A stretch of 64,000 nt of DNA. Origin: Pedobacter indicus. GTDB taxonomy: Bacteria > Bacteroidota > Bacteroidia > Sphingobacteriales > Sphingobacteriaceae. Position 1 is the stretch's first letter, and every line of letters begins with the position of its first letter. The notes under the pieces were generated by a model. It saw only the letters and a list, made by a program, of their open reading frames with translations. It had not been told where the DNA came from and searched no databases. Made by a program: the position numbers and the translations under genes. Positions 9,204 to 17,310 of the stretch are shown piece by piece. The DNA lies in NCBI RefSeq assembly GCF_003449035.1, contig NZ_QRGB01000001.1:1116001-1180000 (forward strand), given 5' to 3'.

Positions 9204-10535
9204 TTATTTTACAAAGGAACCATAAAGATCAAAATCCTCTGCACGATCAATTTTGATGTCTGCAAACCTGCCCAATGTTAAATAGTCATCTTGTCGTGAT
9301 ATCAAGACTTCGTTATCAACCTCTGGTGAGTCAAATTCTGTTCTACCTACATAATAGTCACCTTCAACTTTATCTATCATCACCTTGAAAACCTTGCCGA
9401 CTTTTTGTTGATTCTTTTCGAAAGAAATATTCTGTTGTATATCCATTATTTCTTCAACACGAGCATCCTTTACTTCTCCAGGGACGTCATCTTCTAGTGA
9501 AAAAGCATGTGTGTTTTCCTCATGTGAATATGTGAAACAGCCTAAGCGGTCAAATTCTGTTTCGGCAACCCATTCCTTTAGTTCCTCGAAGTCTTTTTCT
9601 GTTTCCCCCGGATACCCACAAATCAAAGTTGTTCGGAGTGCAATTTCCGGGATGATATCCCGAATTGAGTTTACGAGATCGATGGTTTTCTGCTTGGTAA
9701 TCCCTCTACGCATTGACTTCAGCATATTATCAGAAATATGTTGGAGCGGCATGTCCAGGTAGTTGCAAATATTGCTACGTTCTTTCATCACTTCAATGAT
9801 ATCCATCGGAAAACCTGAAGGGTAGGCGTATTGCAGCCGAATCCATTCGATCCCCTCGACATCAGAAAGATTTTTGAGTAGGTCAGACAGGTTCCTTTTC
9901 CCATACAGGTCTAAGCCGTAATAAGTAAGATCCTGCGCAATTAAAATCAGCTCTTTCGTTCCATTCTTAGCCAGATACTTGGCTTCCTGGACTAAAGCTT
10001 CAATAGGTTTTGACACGTGTTTACCTCTCATTAGCGGGATCGCGCAGAACGAACAGGGCCGATTGCAGCCTTCGGCGATCTTAAAATATGAGAAATGTGA
10101 TGGTGTTGTTAAGAGACGCTCACCTACTAATTCGTATTTATAATCGGCTCCGACTGATTGCAAAAGTTCTTGTAAGTCATTGGTGCCAAAATAGTTGTCG
10201 ATATTGGGTATTTCTTGTTGTAGCTCTGGTTTGTAACGTTCAGAAAGACAACCTGTAACAATAACCTTCTTTAATTTCCCTTGATCCTTCAATGCACTGT
10301 ACTCGAGAATTGTATCGATCGACTCTTGTTTAGCATTATCTATAAAACCACATGTGTTAATAATAACGATATCATCTTCCCGGACATTCTCGTCTTCGTG
10401 TACCACTTCGATTTTGTTCCCTTTTAATTGCCCCATCAACACTTCACTATCATGTGTGTTTTTGGAACAACCTAAGGTTACCACATTTATTCTAGGTTTT
10501 TTTATATCAGCTCCCCCTTCTAATCTTGTCTTCAT
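9204..10535 (-). CDS. rimO: Ribosomal protein uS12 methylthiotransferase RimO
   Basis: Radical-SAM enzyme that adds a methylthio group to an Asp of ribosomal protein uS12. Three domains in order: the UPF0004 domain with cluster cysteines C23 (TLGCSKN), C62 (NTCGF) and C96 (TGCLSER); the radical-SAM core with C157, C161 and C164 (GCNRPCSFC); and a C-terminal TRAM domain. The 443-residue length and the LGCSKN motif favour RimO over the tRNA enzyme MiaB. It starts one base after ftsY ends, so it is transcribed with the ribosomal protein/ftsY group. Confidence 0.95.
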   Translation of the reverse strand: MKTRLEGGADIKKPRINVVTLGCSKNTHDSEVLMGQLKGNKIEVVHEDENVREDDIVIINTCGFIDNAKQESIDTILEYSALKDQGKLKKVIVTGCLSERYKPELQQEIPNIDNYFGTNDLQELLQSVGADYKYELVGERLLTTPSHFSYFKIAEGCNRPCSFCAIPLMRGKHVSKPIEALVQEAKYLAKNGTKELILIAQDLTYYGLDLYGKRNLSDLLKNLSDVEGIEWIRLQYAYPSGFPMDIIEVMKERSNICNYLDMPLQHISDNMLKSMRRGITKQKTIDLVNSIRDIIPEIALRTTLICGYPGETEKDFEELKEWVAETEFDRLGCFTYSHEENTHAFSLEDDVPGEVKDARVEEIMDIQQNISFEKNQQKVGKVFKVMIDKVEGDYYVGRTEFDSPEVDNEVLISRQDDYLTLGRFADIKIDRAEDFDLYGSFVK

Positions 10536-10536
10536 T

Positions 10537-11505
10537 TTATCTGTTAAATAATGAGTCTACGAACTCCTTTTTGTTGAATAACTCCAGGTCATTAATACTC
10601 TCGCCAACCCCGATATACTTGACCGGAATCTTAAATTGGTCTGAAACTCCGATTACCACACCGCCTTTCGCTGTTCCGTCAAGCTTAGTCAAAGCCAGAG
10701 CATTCACATCAGTCGCCTGCGTAAATTGTCTGCACTGTTCAATGGCATTTTGTCCGGTAGACGCATCTAAGACCAATAAAATCTCATGGGGAGCATCAGG
10801 GATTACTTTCCTCATAACATTTTTGATTTTAGTTAACTCATTCATAAGAGCAACTTTGTTATGTAATCTCCCAGCCGTATCAATGATAGCCACATCTTCG
10901 TTGTTTGCTACAGCTGATTGCAAGGTGTCGAACGCAACTGATGCTGGATCTGATCCCATGCCTTGATGAACAACACGTACTCCAACGCGCTCACCCCACA
11001 GTTTGATCTGGTCTACTGCTGCCGCTCTAAATGTATCAGCAGCACCCAAGACAACTTTATTCCCGTTCTCTTTTAATTTGTGTGCAAGTTTCCCGATCGT
11101 CGTTGTTTTTCCGACCCCGTTGACCCCTACGACCATGATCACATAGGGCTTACTTTTTCCATATTCAAATTCAGAAAAATCATCACTATTGTTTTCCGCT
11201 AATAGAGCCTGTATCTCGTCTCTCAGAATCTGGTTTAATTCAGAAGTATTGACATATTTATCGCGAGCAACCCTGGCTTCAATTCGTTCGATGATTTTAA
11301 GAGTCGTTGTTACGCCTACATCAGATGTAACCAGAATTTCTTCTAGCTCATCAAGAACTTCATCATCTACAGTTGACTTGCCAACAACTGCTTTCGAAAT
11401 TTTTGAAAAGAAACCTTCCTTTGTCTTCTCCAGCCCCTTGTCCAGAGCCTCTTTCATCTCGACAGTAGGTTTTTCCTTTTTCTTAAAAAAATCAAATAAT
11501 GCCAT
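10537..11505 (-). CDS. ftsY: Signal recognition particle receptor FtsY
   Basis: SRP receptor GTPase that docks ribosome-nascent chain complexes at the inner membrane. Its 322 residues comprise a short basic N-terminus, the helical N domain (about 30-105) and the G domain. G-domain motifs are GVNGVGKTTT at 127-136, DTFRAAAVDQ, DTAGRLHNK, TKLDGTAKGG and the closing GVGESINDLELF. It lacks the long acidic A domain of E. coli FtsY. A hairpin terminator between DUF4295 and ftsY suggests partial uncoupling from the ribosomal protein genes. Confidence 0.97.
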   Translation of the reverse strand: MALFDFFKKKEKPTVEMKEALDKGLEKTKEGFFSKISKAVVGKSTVDDEVLDELEEILVTSDVGVTTTLKIIERIEARVARDKYVNTSELNQILRDEIQALLAENNSDDFSEFEYGKSKPYVIMVVGVNGVGKTTTIGKLAHKLKENGNKVVLGAADTFRAAAVDQIKLWGERVGVRVVHQGMGSDPASVAFDTLQSAVANNEDVAIIDTAGRLHNKVALMNELTKIKNVMRKVIPDAPHEILLVLDASTGQNAIEQCRQFTQATDVNALALTKLDGTAKGGVVIGVSDQFKIPVKYIGVGESINDLELFNKKEFVDSLFNR

Positions 11506-11561
11506 GGTGCTTTTAAAAGTTATTTGTGATAAAGATAGGAAATTTGCAACTGCATAAAAGC

Positions 11562-11596
11562 AAAAAAGCCCTTCCAGATTGAAATTGGAACGGCTT
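11562..11596 (-). terminator. Hairpin terminator between DUF4295 and ftsY
   Basis: Arms 11566-11576 and 11586-11596 form an 11-bp stem with one mismatch and a 9-nt loop. On the reverse strand it is followed by a CTTTTTTG run. It could end most rpmB-rpmG-DUF4295 transcripts while letting a fraction through into ftsY. Confidence 0.65.
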
Positions 11597-11617
11597 AAAG
11601 TAAAGTTCTATGTTAGT

Positions 11618-11803
11618 CTATTGCTCCGTTGGAGTTTCAACGATTTCTTTAGCAACTTCTACCGCATCTTTGATATGATCGTTATGTGCGATAAGCTCTT
11701 TGAAAGAGTAAGCTCCGGTCTTAGGAGAGCGAACAGCTGTAATAACTTTTGTATAATCTTTTCCTTTTCCTGTTTTTAAGGATGCTACCGATTTCTTTGC
11801 CAT
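11618..11803 (-). CDS. DUF4295 small basic ribosome-associated protein
   Basis: A 61-residue Lys-rich protein (MAKKSVASLKTGKGKDYTKV...), the Bacteroidota-specific DUF4295 family, encoded here as usual directly after rpmB and rpmG. From memory, a structure of a Flavobacterium ribosome assigned this family to a large-subunit protein (bL38); I cannot verify that here. The acidic tail (VETPTEQ) and basic start are visible. 44 bases separate it from rpmG, upstream in the transcript. Confidence 0.9.
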   Translation of the reverse strand: MAKKSVASLKTGKGKDYTKVITAVRSPKTGAYSFKELIAHNDHIKDAVEVAKEIVETPTEQ

Positions 11804-11847
11804 TTCTTTATGTCTTTATGCGTTTACACGCTTAATAAAAAAGATGT

Positions 11848-12030
11848 TTATTTAATTTCTTTATGAACAGTAACTTTACGCAATACTGGATTGAATTTTT
11901 TCAACTCCAGGCGCTCGGTTGTGTTTTTCTTGTTTTTTGTAGTAATGTAACGAGACATTCCCGGCATACCACTTTCTTTGTGTTCAGTGCATTCTAAAAT
12001 TACTTGAACTCTGTTACCTTTTTTAGCCAT
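11848..12030 (-). CDS. rpmG: 50S ribosomal protein bL33
   Basis: A 60-residue bL33 with the typical [15 protein letters not shown] start, the [12 protein letters not shown] core and the basic [20 protein letters not shown] end. The four zinc-binding cysteines of the C+ form are absent: only the single Cys in LECTEH is present, so this is a C- paralogue. Second gene of the rpmB-rpmG-DUF4295 transcript. Confidence 0.97.
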   Translation of the reverse strand: MAKKGNRVQVILECTEHKESGMPGMSRYITTKNKKNTTERLELKKFNPVLRKVTVHKEIK

Positions 12031-12120
12031 TATTGTATTTCTTAGATTTCGATCCTAATTAACAAAAGTGAATCGAAAAGTTTATTTTAAGATTCCGAAA
12101 AGCATAAGTGTGAGCAAATG

Positions 12121-12354
12121 CTAAACGTATCCCTTTTTGATAAATTTATTAATAACTGCGGAAATCCCTAGTTTATTGATTGTTTTGATTGCAGAGGTTG
12201 ATACTTTTAAAGTAATCCAACGATCTTCTTCTGGGATATAAAACCTTTTTGTTTGAAGATTTGGGTAAAATCTACGAGTGGTCTTAACATTTGAGTTAGA
12301 AACTCTATTTCCTTTTAGTGCTGATTTTCCAGTTAAATCACAAACTCTTGCCAT
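12121..12354 (-). CDS. rpmB: 50S ribosomal protein bL28
   Basis: A 77-residue bL28: MARVCDLTGKSALKGNRVSN opening, KTTRRFYPNLQTKRFYIPEE core and LGISAVINKFIKKGYV close. First gene of the reverse cluster. Two tandem promoter-like sequences lie 50-155 bp upstream. Confidence 0.97.
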   Translation of the reverse strand: MARVCDLTGKSALKGNRVSNSNVKTTRRFYPNLQTKRFYIPEEDRWITLKVSTSAIKTINKLGISAVINKFIKKGYV

Positions 12355-12405
12355 GACTAATGCTATTTCGTTCTAATATAATACTCTACTATTTTAAAGA
12401 GTGTG

Positions 12406-12437
12406 CAAATATCGATAATTGTTTTTGATTATGCAAT
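12406..12437 (-). promoter_or_regulatory. Proximal rpmB promoter
   Basis: On the reverse strand, ATTG (12434-12437) lies 20 bp before GATATTTG (12406-12413), each one base off the Bacteroidota consensus. Predicted start near 12399, giving a leader of about 45 nt. Confidence 0.55.
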
Positions 12438-12477
12438 AGAATTTTAAATTGTATTTTATTTATTGACAGTGCAAATG

Positions 12478-12510
12478 CAAATATCGTCGATAATTTTAAC
12501 ACTGTCCAAA
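12478..12510 (-). promoter_or_regulatory. Distal rpmB promoter
   Basis: On the reverse strand, a perfect TTTG (12507-12510) lies 21 bp before GATATTTG (12478-12485), the same -7 octamer as the proximal site 72 bp away. Tandem promoters are common for ribosomal protein genes. Confidence 0.5.
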
Positions 12511-12641
12511 AAGTTCGCGCTTTCTTATGTATTCCTGAAAGTATCATCGATCCCAGACGAAGTTCTTAATAGGTTAAACAGTGCGATGTTGATTTTTCGG
12601 GTACGATAACGTTTCACTTAAACTTAAACAAGCAAACATGA

Positions 12642-12671
12642 TTTGCTTTTGGAATTTTATTCTTAAATTTA
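12642..12671 (+). promoter_or_regulatory. Probable acs promoter
   Basis: TTTG at 12642-12645 and TAAATTTA at 12664-12671 are 18 bp apart; the -7 octamer has one mismatch. The predicted start near 12678 leaves about 52 nt to the acs ATG. Confidence 0.4.
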
Positions 12672-12729
12672 AAAATTCTAGAACCTAATCTACAATACAC
12701 AAACAATAAAAGAACAGTAAAAAATAACC

Positions 12730-14646
12730 ATGGAACTAAAAGTAAAAGATTTTGATGATTACCAAAAAACCTATGAACGTAGTATTAACAACCCAGAAGA
12801 ATTTTGGGCAGAAGTAGCTGAGACGTTTTTCTGGAAGAAAAAATGGACGAACGTGTTGAGTTGGGATTTTAAAAAGCCCGACATCAAGTGGTTTGAAAAT
12901 GGTAAACTCAATATCACAGAGAACTGCTTAGACAGACATATCTATAAGAATGGCGATAAACCTGCAATTATTTGGGAACCTAATGATCCTAGTGAAGCGG
13001 CTCGTATTTTAAGCTATAAGCAGTTGCTTGAAAAAGTCGAGCAGTTTGCCAATGTTCTCAAAAATAACGGAGTTCGTAAAGGTGACCGGGTATGCGTCTA
13101 TTTGCCAATGGTGCCGGAGCTGCCCATAGCAATTTTAGCCTGTGCCAGAATTGGAGCTATCCATTCCGTTGTTTTCGGAGGGTTCTCCGCACAGTCCATT
13201 TCGGATAGAATTAATGACGCGCAGTGTTCATTGGTGATTACAGCTGACGGTGGGTTTAGAGGTACGAAGACGATCGAATTAAAAAGCATTGTAGATGATG
13301 CTCTGGTGACCTGTTCGAGTGTAAAAAAGGTGATCGTGTTGACGCGCGCACGGATTGGTGTCTCCATGATCAAAGGTCGTGATGTATGGTGGGAAGACGA
13401 AATACATAAAGTAGAAAGTCAGGGCAACCCTCCATGCCCAGCCGAAGAGATGGACGCAGAAGACACCTTATTTATTTTATATACTTCAGGGTCTACCGGA
13501 AAACCTAAGGGGGTTGTTCATACTACCGGAGGCTACATGGTCTATACAGGTTATACCTTTAGTAATGTCTTCCAGTATAACCCAGAAGAAATCTTCTTTT
13601 GTACTGCCGATATTGGCTGGATTACCGGTCACTCCTATATAGTATACGGACCTTTGTCACAAGGAGCTACATCGGTCATGTTTGAAGGCATACCTAACTG
13701 GCCAGATGCTGGTCGCATGTGGGATGTCGTAGCAAAACATCAAGTGAATATCTTATACACGGCGCCGACGGCTATACGCTCGCTGATGGCTGCAGGGGAT
13801 GAGTTTGTTGACGGTAAAGATCTAAGTTCGATTACTAAACTTGGATCTGTTGGTGAGCCTATCAACGAAGAAGCCTGGAATTGGTTCAATGAAAAAGTAG
13901 GTAAAGGCAAGGCTCCAATTGCTGATACATGGTGGCAAACCGAGAATGGAGGAATCTTGATCAGCCCGATTGCTGGAGTAACACCAACAAAACCAGGCTA
14001 TGCTATGCTTCCTTTACCTGGAGTACAGCCTGTTTTGGTTGATGAAAATGGAAAGGTTCTGGAAGGGAACGGTGTTTCGGGAAACCTATGCATCAAGTTC
14101 CCTTGGCCTGGAATGTTAAGAACAACATGGGGAGATCATGAGCGTTGCCGACAGACTTATTTTTCAACCTATGAAAATATGTATTTCACCGGTGATGGTT
14201 GTTTAAGAGATGAAGATGGTCACTATCGCATCACAGGTCGCGTAGATGACGTTCTCAATGTATCCGGACATCGTATCGGCACAGCTGAACTGGAGAATGC
14301 GATCAACATGCACAGTGATGTTGTTGAATCCGCTATTGTAGGTTATCCTCACCCGGTTAAAGGACAAGGGATTTATGCTTTTGTGATCCTAGACAATGTG
14401 CACCATGATGAAGATTTAACAAGAAAAGATATCAATGCTACCGTTTCGCGAATTATCGGCGCTATTGCAAAGCCAGATATTATTCAATTTGTATCCGGCT
14501 TGCCAAAAACAAGATCCGGCAAAATCATGAGACGAATACTTCGTAAAATCGTTGAAGGAGATTTAGGCAATTTAGGAGACACCTCCACATTACTAGACCC
14601 TTCTGTTGTAGACGAGATTAAAGAGGGCGCGGCCAAAATGAAATAA
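12730..14646 (+). CDS. acs: Acetyl-CoA synthetase
   Basis: AMP-forming acetate-CoA ligase that activates acetate through acetyl-AMP. Its 638 residues are standard for Acs. The P-loop-like YTSGSTGKPKGVVHTTGGY lies near residues 251-269, the acetate-pocket Trp is in DTWWQTENG, the hinge region in ITGRVDDVLNVSGHR, and the catalytic Lys598 in PKTRSGKIMRR. That Lys is the usual acetylation-control site. Monocistronic by layout, with its own promoter. Confidence 0.97.
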   Translation: MELKVKDFDDYQKTYERSINNPEEFWAEVAETFFWKKKWTNVLSWDFKKPDIKWFENGKLNITENCLDRHIYKNGDKPAIIWEPNDPSEAARILSYKQLLEKVEQFANVLKNNGVRKGDRVCVYLPMVPELPIAILACARIGAIHSVVFGGFSAQSISDRINDAQCSLVITADGGFRGTKTIELKSIVDDALVTCSSVKKVIVLTRARIGVSMIKGRDVWWEDEIHKVESQGNPPCPAEEMDAEDTLFILYTSGSTGKPKGVVHTTGGYMVYTGYTFSNVFQYNPEEIFFCTADIGWITGHSYIVYGPLSQGATSVMFEGIPNWPDAGRMWDVVAKHQVNILYTAPTAIRSLMAAGDEFVDGKDLSSITKLGSVGEPINEEAWNWFNEKVGKGKAPIADTWWQTENGGILISPIAGVTPTKPGYAMLPLPGVQPVLVDENGKVLEGNGVSGNLCIKFPWPGMLRTTWGDHERCRQTYFSTYENMYFTGDGCLRDEDGHYRITGRVDDVLNVSGHRIGTAELENAINMHSDVVESAIVGYPHPVKGQGIYAFVILDNVHHDEDLTRKDINATVSRIIGAIAKPDIIQFVSGLPKTRSGKIMRRILRKIVEGDLGNLGDTSTLLDPSVVDEIKEGAAKMK

Positions 14647-14734
14647 TTTACTGAATTGTTACAAACAAATCCTTACTGATCATGTTCTTTTAGTAGAATT
14701 AACAGAATATTTTAACTTTTTAAAATAAAACAAA

Positions 14735-14920
14735 ATGTCAAATTTAAAATTAAAAGGAACTTGGAATGAGATTAAAGGAAAAGCAAAACAGTCATACGCC
14801 GATTTGACGGATGATGATTTGTTATACGAAGAAGGAAAAGAAGATGAGTTGTTAGGCCGCTTGCAGAAGAAAACGGGAAAAACTCGTGATGAAGTAGTTA
14901 ATTGGCTTAATGAATTATAG
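14735..14920 (+). CDS. CsbD family stress protein
   Basis: A 61-residue protein of the CsbD family: the [20 protein letters not shown] opening is the family signature, and the body is charged and helical. CsbD proteins are general-stress proteins of unknown biochemical role. It has an 88-bp upstream gap and a strong terminator 20 bp downstream, so it is probably transcribed alone. Confidence 0.9.
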   Translation: MSNLKLKGTWNEIKGKAKQSYADLTDDDLLYEEGKEDELLGRLQKKTGKTRDEVVNWLNEL

Positions 14921-14940
14921 TCAGATTTTCCTGATTCAAA

Positions 14941-14984
14941 AGAAAAGCGCCGCGACTTTTATTAGTTGCGGCGCTTTTCTTTTC
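14941..14984 (+). terminator. Intrinsic terminator after the CsbD gene
   Basis: A perfect 13-bp stem, 14941-14953 with 14968-14980 (core GCGCCGC/GCGGCGC), has a 14-nt loop and is flanked by A and T tracts. The T run is TTTTCTTTTC. The surE ATG follows at 14998, so the surE transcript must start very close to its ATG or read through. Confidence 0.85.
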
Positions 14985-14997
14985 TTAAATTCGTAGC

Positions 14998-15867
14998 ATG
15001 ACAAAAACAAAATCGTCTTCACCACAAAGACCTACGATATTGGTTGTTAATGATGATGGGATTACAGCTCCGGGTATCAAAGTTCTTCTGGAAGAAATGC
15101 AGAAGATCGGCGATGTGACCGTTGTTGCCCCTGATAGTCCCCAGTCGGGAATGGGACATGCTATTACAATCGGTAAACCACTGCGAATTGATAAAGTGAA
15201 TTTATATCCGGGTGTAAAAATGTACCGATGTTCCGGCACTCCTGTCGACTGTGTAAAACTGGCTGTCAATAAAATCTTTAAGGGCAAGTCGCCCGATATC
15301 TGTGTTTCAGGAATTAATCACGGACTCAATAATTCTATTAATATTCTTTATTCAGGCACTATGTCGGCTGCTGTCGAAGGAGCCATAGAAGGTATCCCTT
15401 CAATTGGGTTTTCTTATGATGATTTTGCGCATGACGCCGATTTTGAAGGTTGTCGTCCTTTTGTGAAAAGCATTACCGAAGTGGTGCTAAAACATGGTTT
15501 GCAAAAAGGTACACTATTAAATGTAAACTTTCCCAAAGTCCAACAGATAAAGGGCGTACGGGTGTGTCGACAAGCAAATGCTAAATGGGCGGAAGAATTT
15601 GATGAGCGTGTTGATCCCTACCAGCGAAGCTATTTTTGGTTGACAGGAGTTTTCGTTTCTACGGATCATGGTGAAGACACAGATGTTTGGGCATTAAAAA
15701 ATGGATACGCGTCACTTGTGCCAGTTCAGTTTGACATGACAGCACATCATGCGATTCCTGAGTTAAACTCTTGGTCTTTCAACGTCAATAGCAATGAGGT
15801 TCCTGCGGGCACCAATGAAAATAAAAGCGAGGAAGAACCCTTCGGTGCTAACCCGGGATTAGGATAA
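14998..15867 (+). CDS. surE: 5'/3'-nucleotidase SurE
   Basis: Metal-dependent nucleoside monophosphatase. The active-site loop VVNDDGITAPGI (about residues 16-27), DSPQSGMGHAIT, GTPVDCVKLA and SGINHGLNNSINI are all present, as is the conserved YSGTMSAAVEGA. At 289 residues it is longer than typical SurE (about 250); the extra sequence is a short N-terminal tail and an acidic, probably disordered C-terminus after residue 265. First of a surE-small membrane protein-lpxB run with gaps of 3-4 bases. Confidence 0.95.
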   Translation: MTKTKSSSPQRPTILVVNDDGITAPGIKVLLEEMQKIGDVTVVAPDSPQSGMGHAITIGKPLRIDKVNLYPGVKMYRCSGTPVDCVKLAVNKIFKGKSPDICVSGINHGLNNSINILYSGTMSAAVEGAIEGIPSIGFSYDDFAHDADFEGCRPFVKSITEVVLKHGLQKGTLLNVNFPKVQQIKGVRVCRQANAKWAEEFDERVDPYQRSYFWLTGVFVSTDHGEDTDVWALKNGYASLVPVQFDMTAHHAIPELNSWSFNVNSNEVPAGTNENKSEEEPFGANPGLG

Positions 15868-15871
15868 TATA

Positions 15872-16129
15872 TTGAAAAGGGATAATTTCTATTTCGGCAC
15901 CCTCGTGGGATTAATCCTACCCTTGGCTTCTTATCTACTAATATGGGGCAACTTGTTTGCTATTCAGAAGCCGTTAGCTGTTTTTGCCGTCGTTGGTTTA
16001 CTGAATCTTTTACTCATGCGTTATTTTTATCATTTTCAATTGAGTAAAAGCGCGCAGGGCGTAATTTTCAGTACTTTCATCGCATTGCTGTTTTTGTTAT
16101 TTTTGAGTAATCTTCCTTTAAGTATCTGA
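15872..16129 (+). CDS. Small integral membrane protein between surE and lpxB
   Basis: An 85-residue protein with three hydrophobic segments (about 9-30, 33-51, 60-82) and no recognised domain. The start appears to be TTG at 15872, four bases after the surE stop; the next gene, lpxB, starts three bases after its end. The tight packing suggests co-expression with lipid A synthesis, but function is unknown. Confidence 0.75.
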   Translation: MKRDNFYFGTLVGLILPLASYLLIWGNLFAIQKPLAVFAVVGLLNLLLMRYFYHFQLSKSAQGVIFSTFIALLFLLFLSNLPLSI

Positions 16130-16132
16130 TAC

Positions 16133-17242
16133 ATGAACTACTATCTCATAGCCGGTGAAACGTCAGGCGATTTACACGGTGCAAATTTAATACGTGCTCT
16201 AAAGAAGCTAGATACTCAAGCATCTTTTCGCTTTGTTGGCGGAGATTCTATGGAGAAAGAGGCAGATAAAAAAGCAGTGATCCATACTTCTGTTATGGCT
16301 TTTATGGGTTTCGTGGAAGTGCTGGCGAACATTTTTACGATTCTGAAGAACCTGAAGCGGGTAAAAAAAGATTTACTTAACCATCGTCCTGACGCGTTGA
16401 TCCTAATCGATTTTCCGGGTTTTAATCTGAAAATCGCTGAATTTGCCAAGAAAAATAACATCCGGGTTTTTTATTATATCTCTCCGAAAGTATGGGCCTG
16501 GAACCAGAAAAGAGTTCTAAAAATCAAGAAGGTAGTAGATCATATGTTTTGCATATTACCCTTTGAAGTAGATTTTTACAAAAAATGGGGAATGAAGATT
16601 GATTATGTTGGAAATCCCTTGCTCGATGCCATTAGCCGTTTTGAGCCAGAAGAAGATTTTAAGGAAAAATGCGGATTGTCGTCAAAACCGATTGTTTCCC
16701 TGTTACCCGGTAGCCGGAAAATGGAAATATCGAAACATCTGCCGCTTATGGCATCTCTACCCAAGTATTTTCCAGAATATCAGTTTGTCATAGCAGGAGC
16801 GCCTAACTTTTCGGAGAGCTATTATCAAAATTTTTTCAGTGGAGATAGACTACCTGTTGTTTTCAATCATACCTACGATTTGCTAAGCCATTCAGAAGCT
16901 GCGGTTGTGGTCAGTGGCACTGCGACCTTAGAAACCGCTCTGTTTCATGTACCTCAAGTTGTAGTCTATAAGGCTAATGCACTGTCGATTTGGTTGGGCA
17001 GGATGTTGATCAAGGTCAAATATATCTCATTGGTTAATCTGATTATGAATGTACCGGTTGTTCGTGAGCTTATTCAGGATGAATATAATCTAGACTTGGT
17101 AAAGGATGAAGTGGATCGTTTGCTTCACAACGAGTCTTACCGGGTAAATATGCTTCAGAACTACAGAGCGTTAGACCATAAAATGGGTGAGGTTGGAGCA
17201 TCAGAAAGAACAGCGAAATTAATTGTAGGCTATCTTTCATAA
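16133..17242 (+). CDS. lpxB: Lipid-A-disaccharide synthase
   Basis: GT19 glycosyltransferase joining UDP-diacylglucosamine and lipid X at the inner leaflet of the inner membrane. Family marks: YYLIAGETSGDLHGANLIRA at the start, FMGFVEVLANI, LILIDFPGFNLKIAEFAKK, YYISPKVWAWNQKR, the donor-site LLPGSRKMEI near residue 190, and the ATLETALFHVPQVVVYK signature near 263-279. At 369 residues it is normal length. Confidence 0.96.
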   Translation: MNYYLIAGETSGDLHGANLIRALKKLDTQASFRFVGGDSMEKEADKKAVIHTSVMAFMGFVEVLANIFTILKNLKRVKKDLLNHRPDALILIDFPGFNLKIAEFAKKNNIRVFYYISPKVWAWNQKRVLKIKKVVDHMFCILPFEVDFYKKWGMKIDYVGNPLLDAISRFEPEEDFKEKCGLSSKPIVSLLPGSRKMEISKHLPLMASLPKYFPEYQFVIAGAPNFSESYYQNFFSGDRLPVVFNHTYDLLSHSEAAVVVSGTATLETALFHVPQVVVYKANALSIWLGRMLIKVKYISLVNLIMNVPVVRELIQDEYNLDLVKDEVDRLLHNESYRVNMLQNYRALDHKMGEVGASERTAKLIVGYLS

Positions 17243-17310
17243 ATAGTCGGTTTCATAGATTAAAATTTCTATCTTCAAAAAAAATAAATAATACATAATA
17301 AGTTTAAGGT

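Larger units (their letters stand above)
12355..12729. other. Divergent intergenic region between rpmB and acs
   Basis: A 375-bp gap without a convincing gene. It holds two reverse-strand promoters for rpmB, which share the 11-mer TGCAAATATCG at 12404-12414 and 12476-12486, and one forward promoter for acs near 12642-12671. The stretch 12511-12640 shows nothing recognisable. Confidence 0.6.

Noticed and set aside
10526-10966. 146-codon forward ORF opposite ftsY
   Set aside because: Antisense shadow of a well-supported gene, with no start context or recognisable domain.
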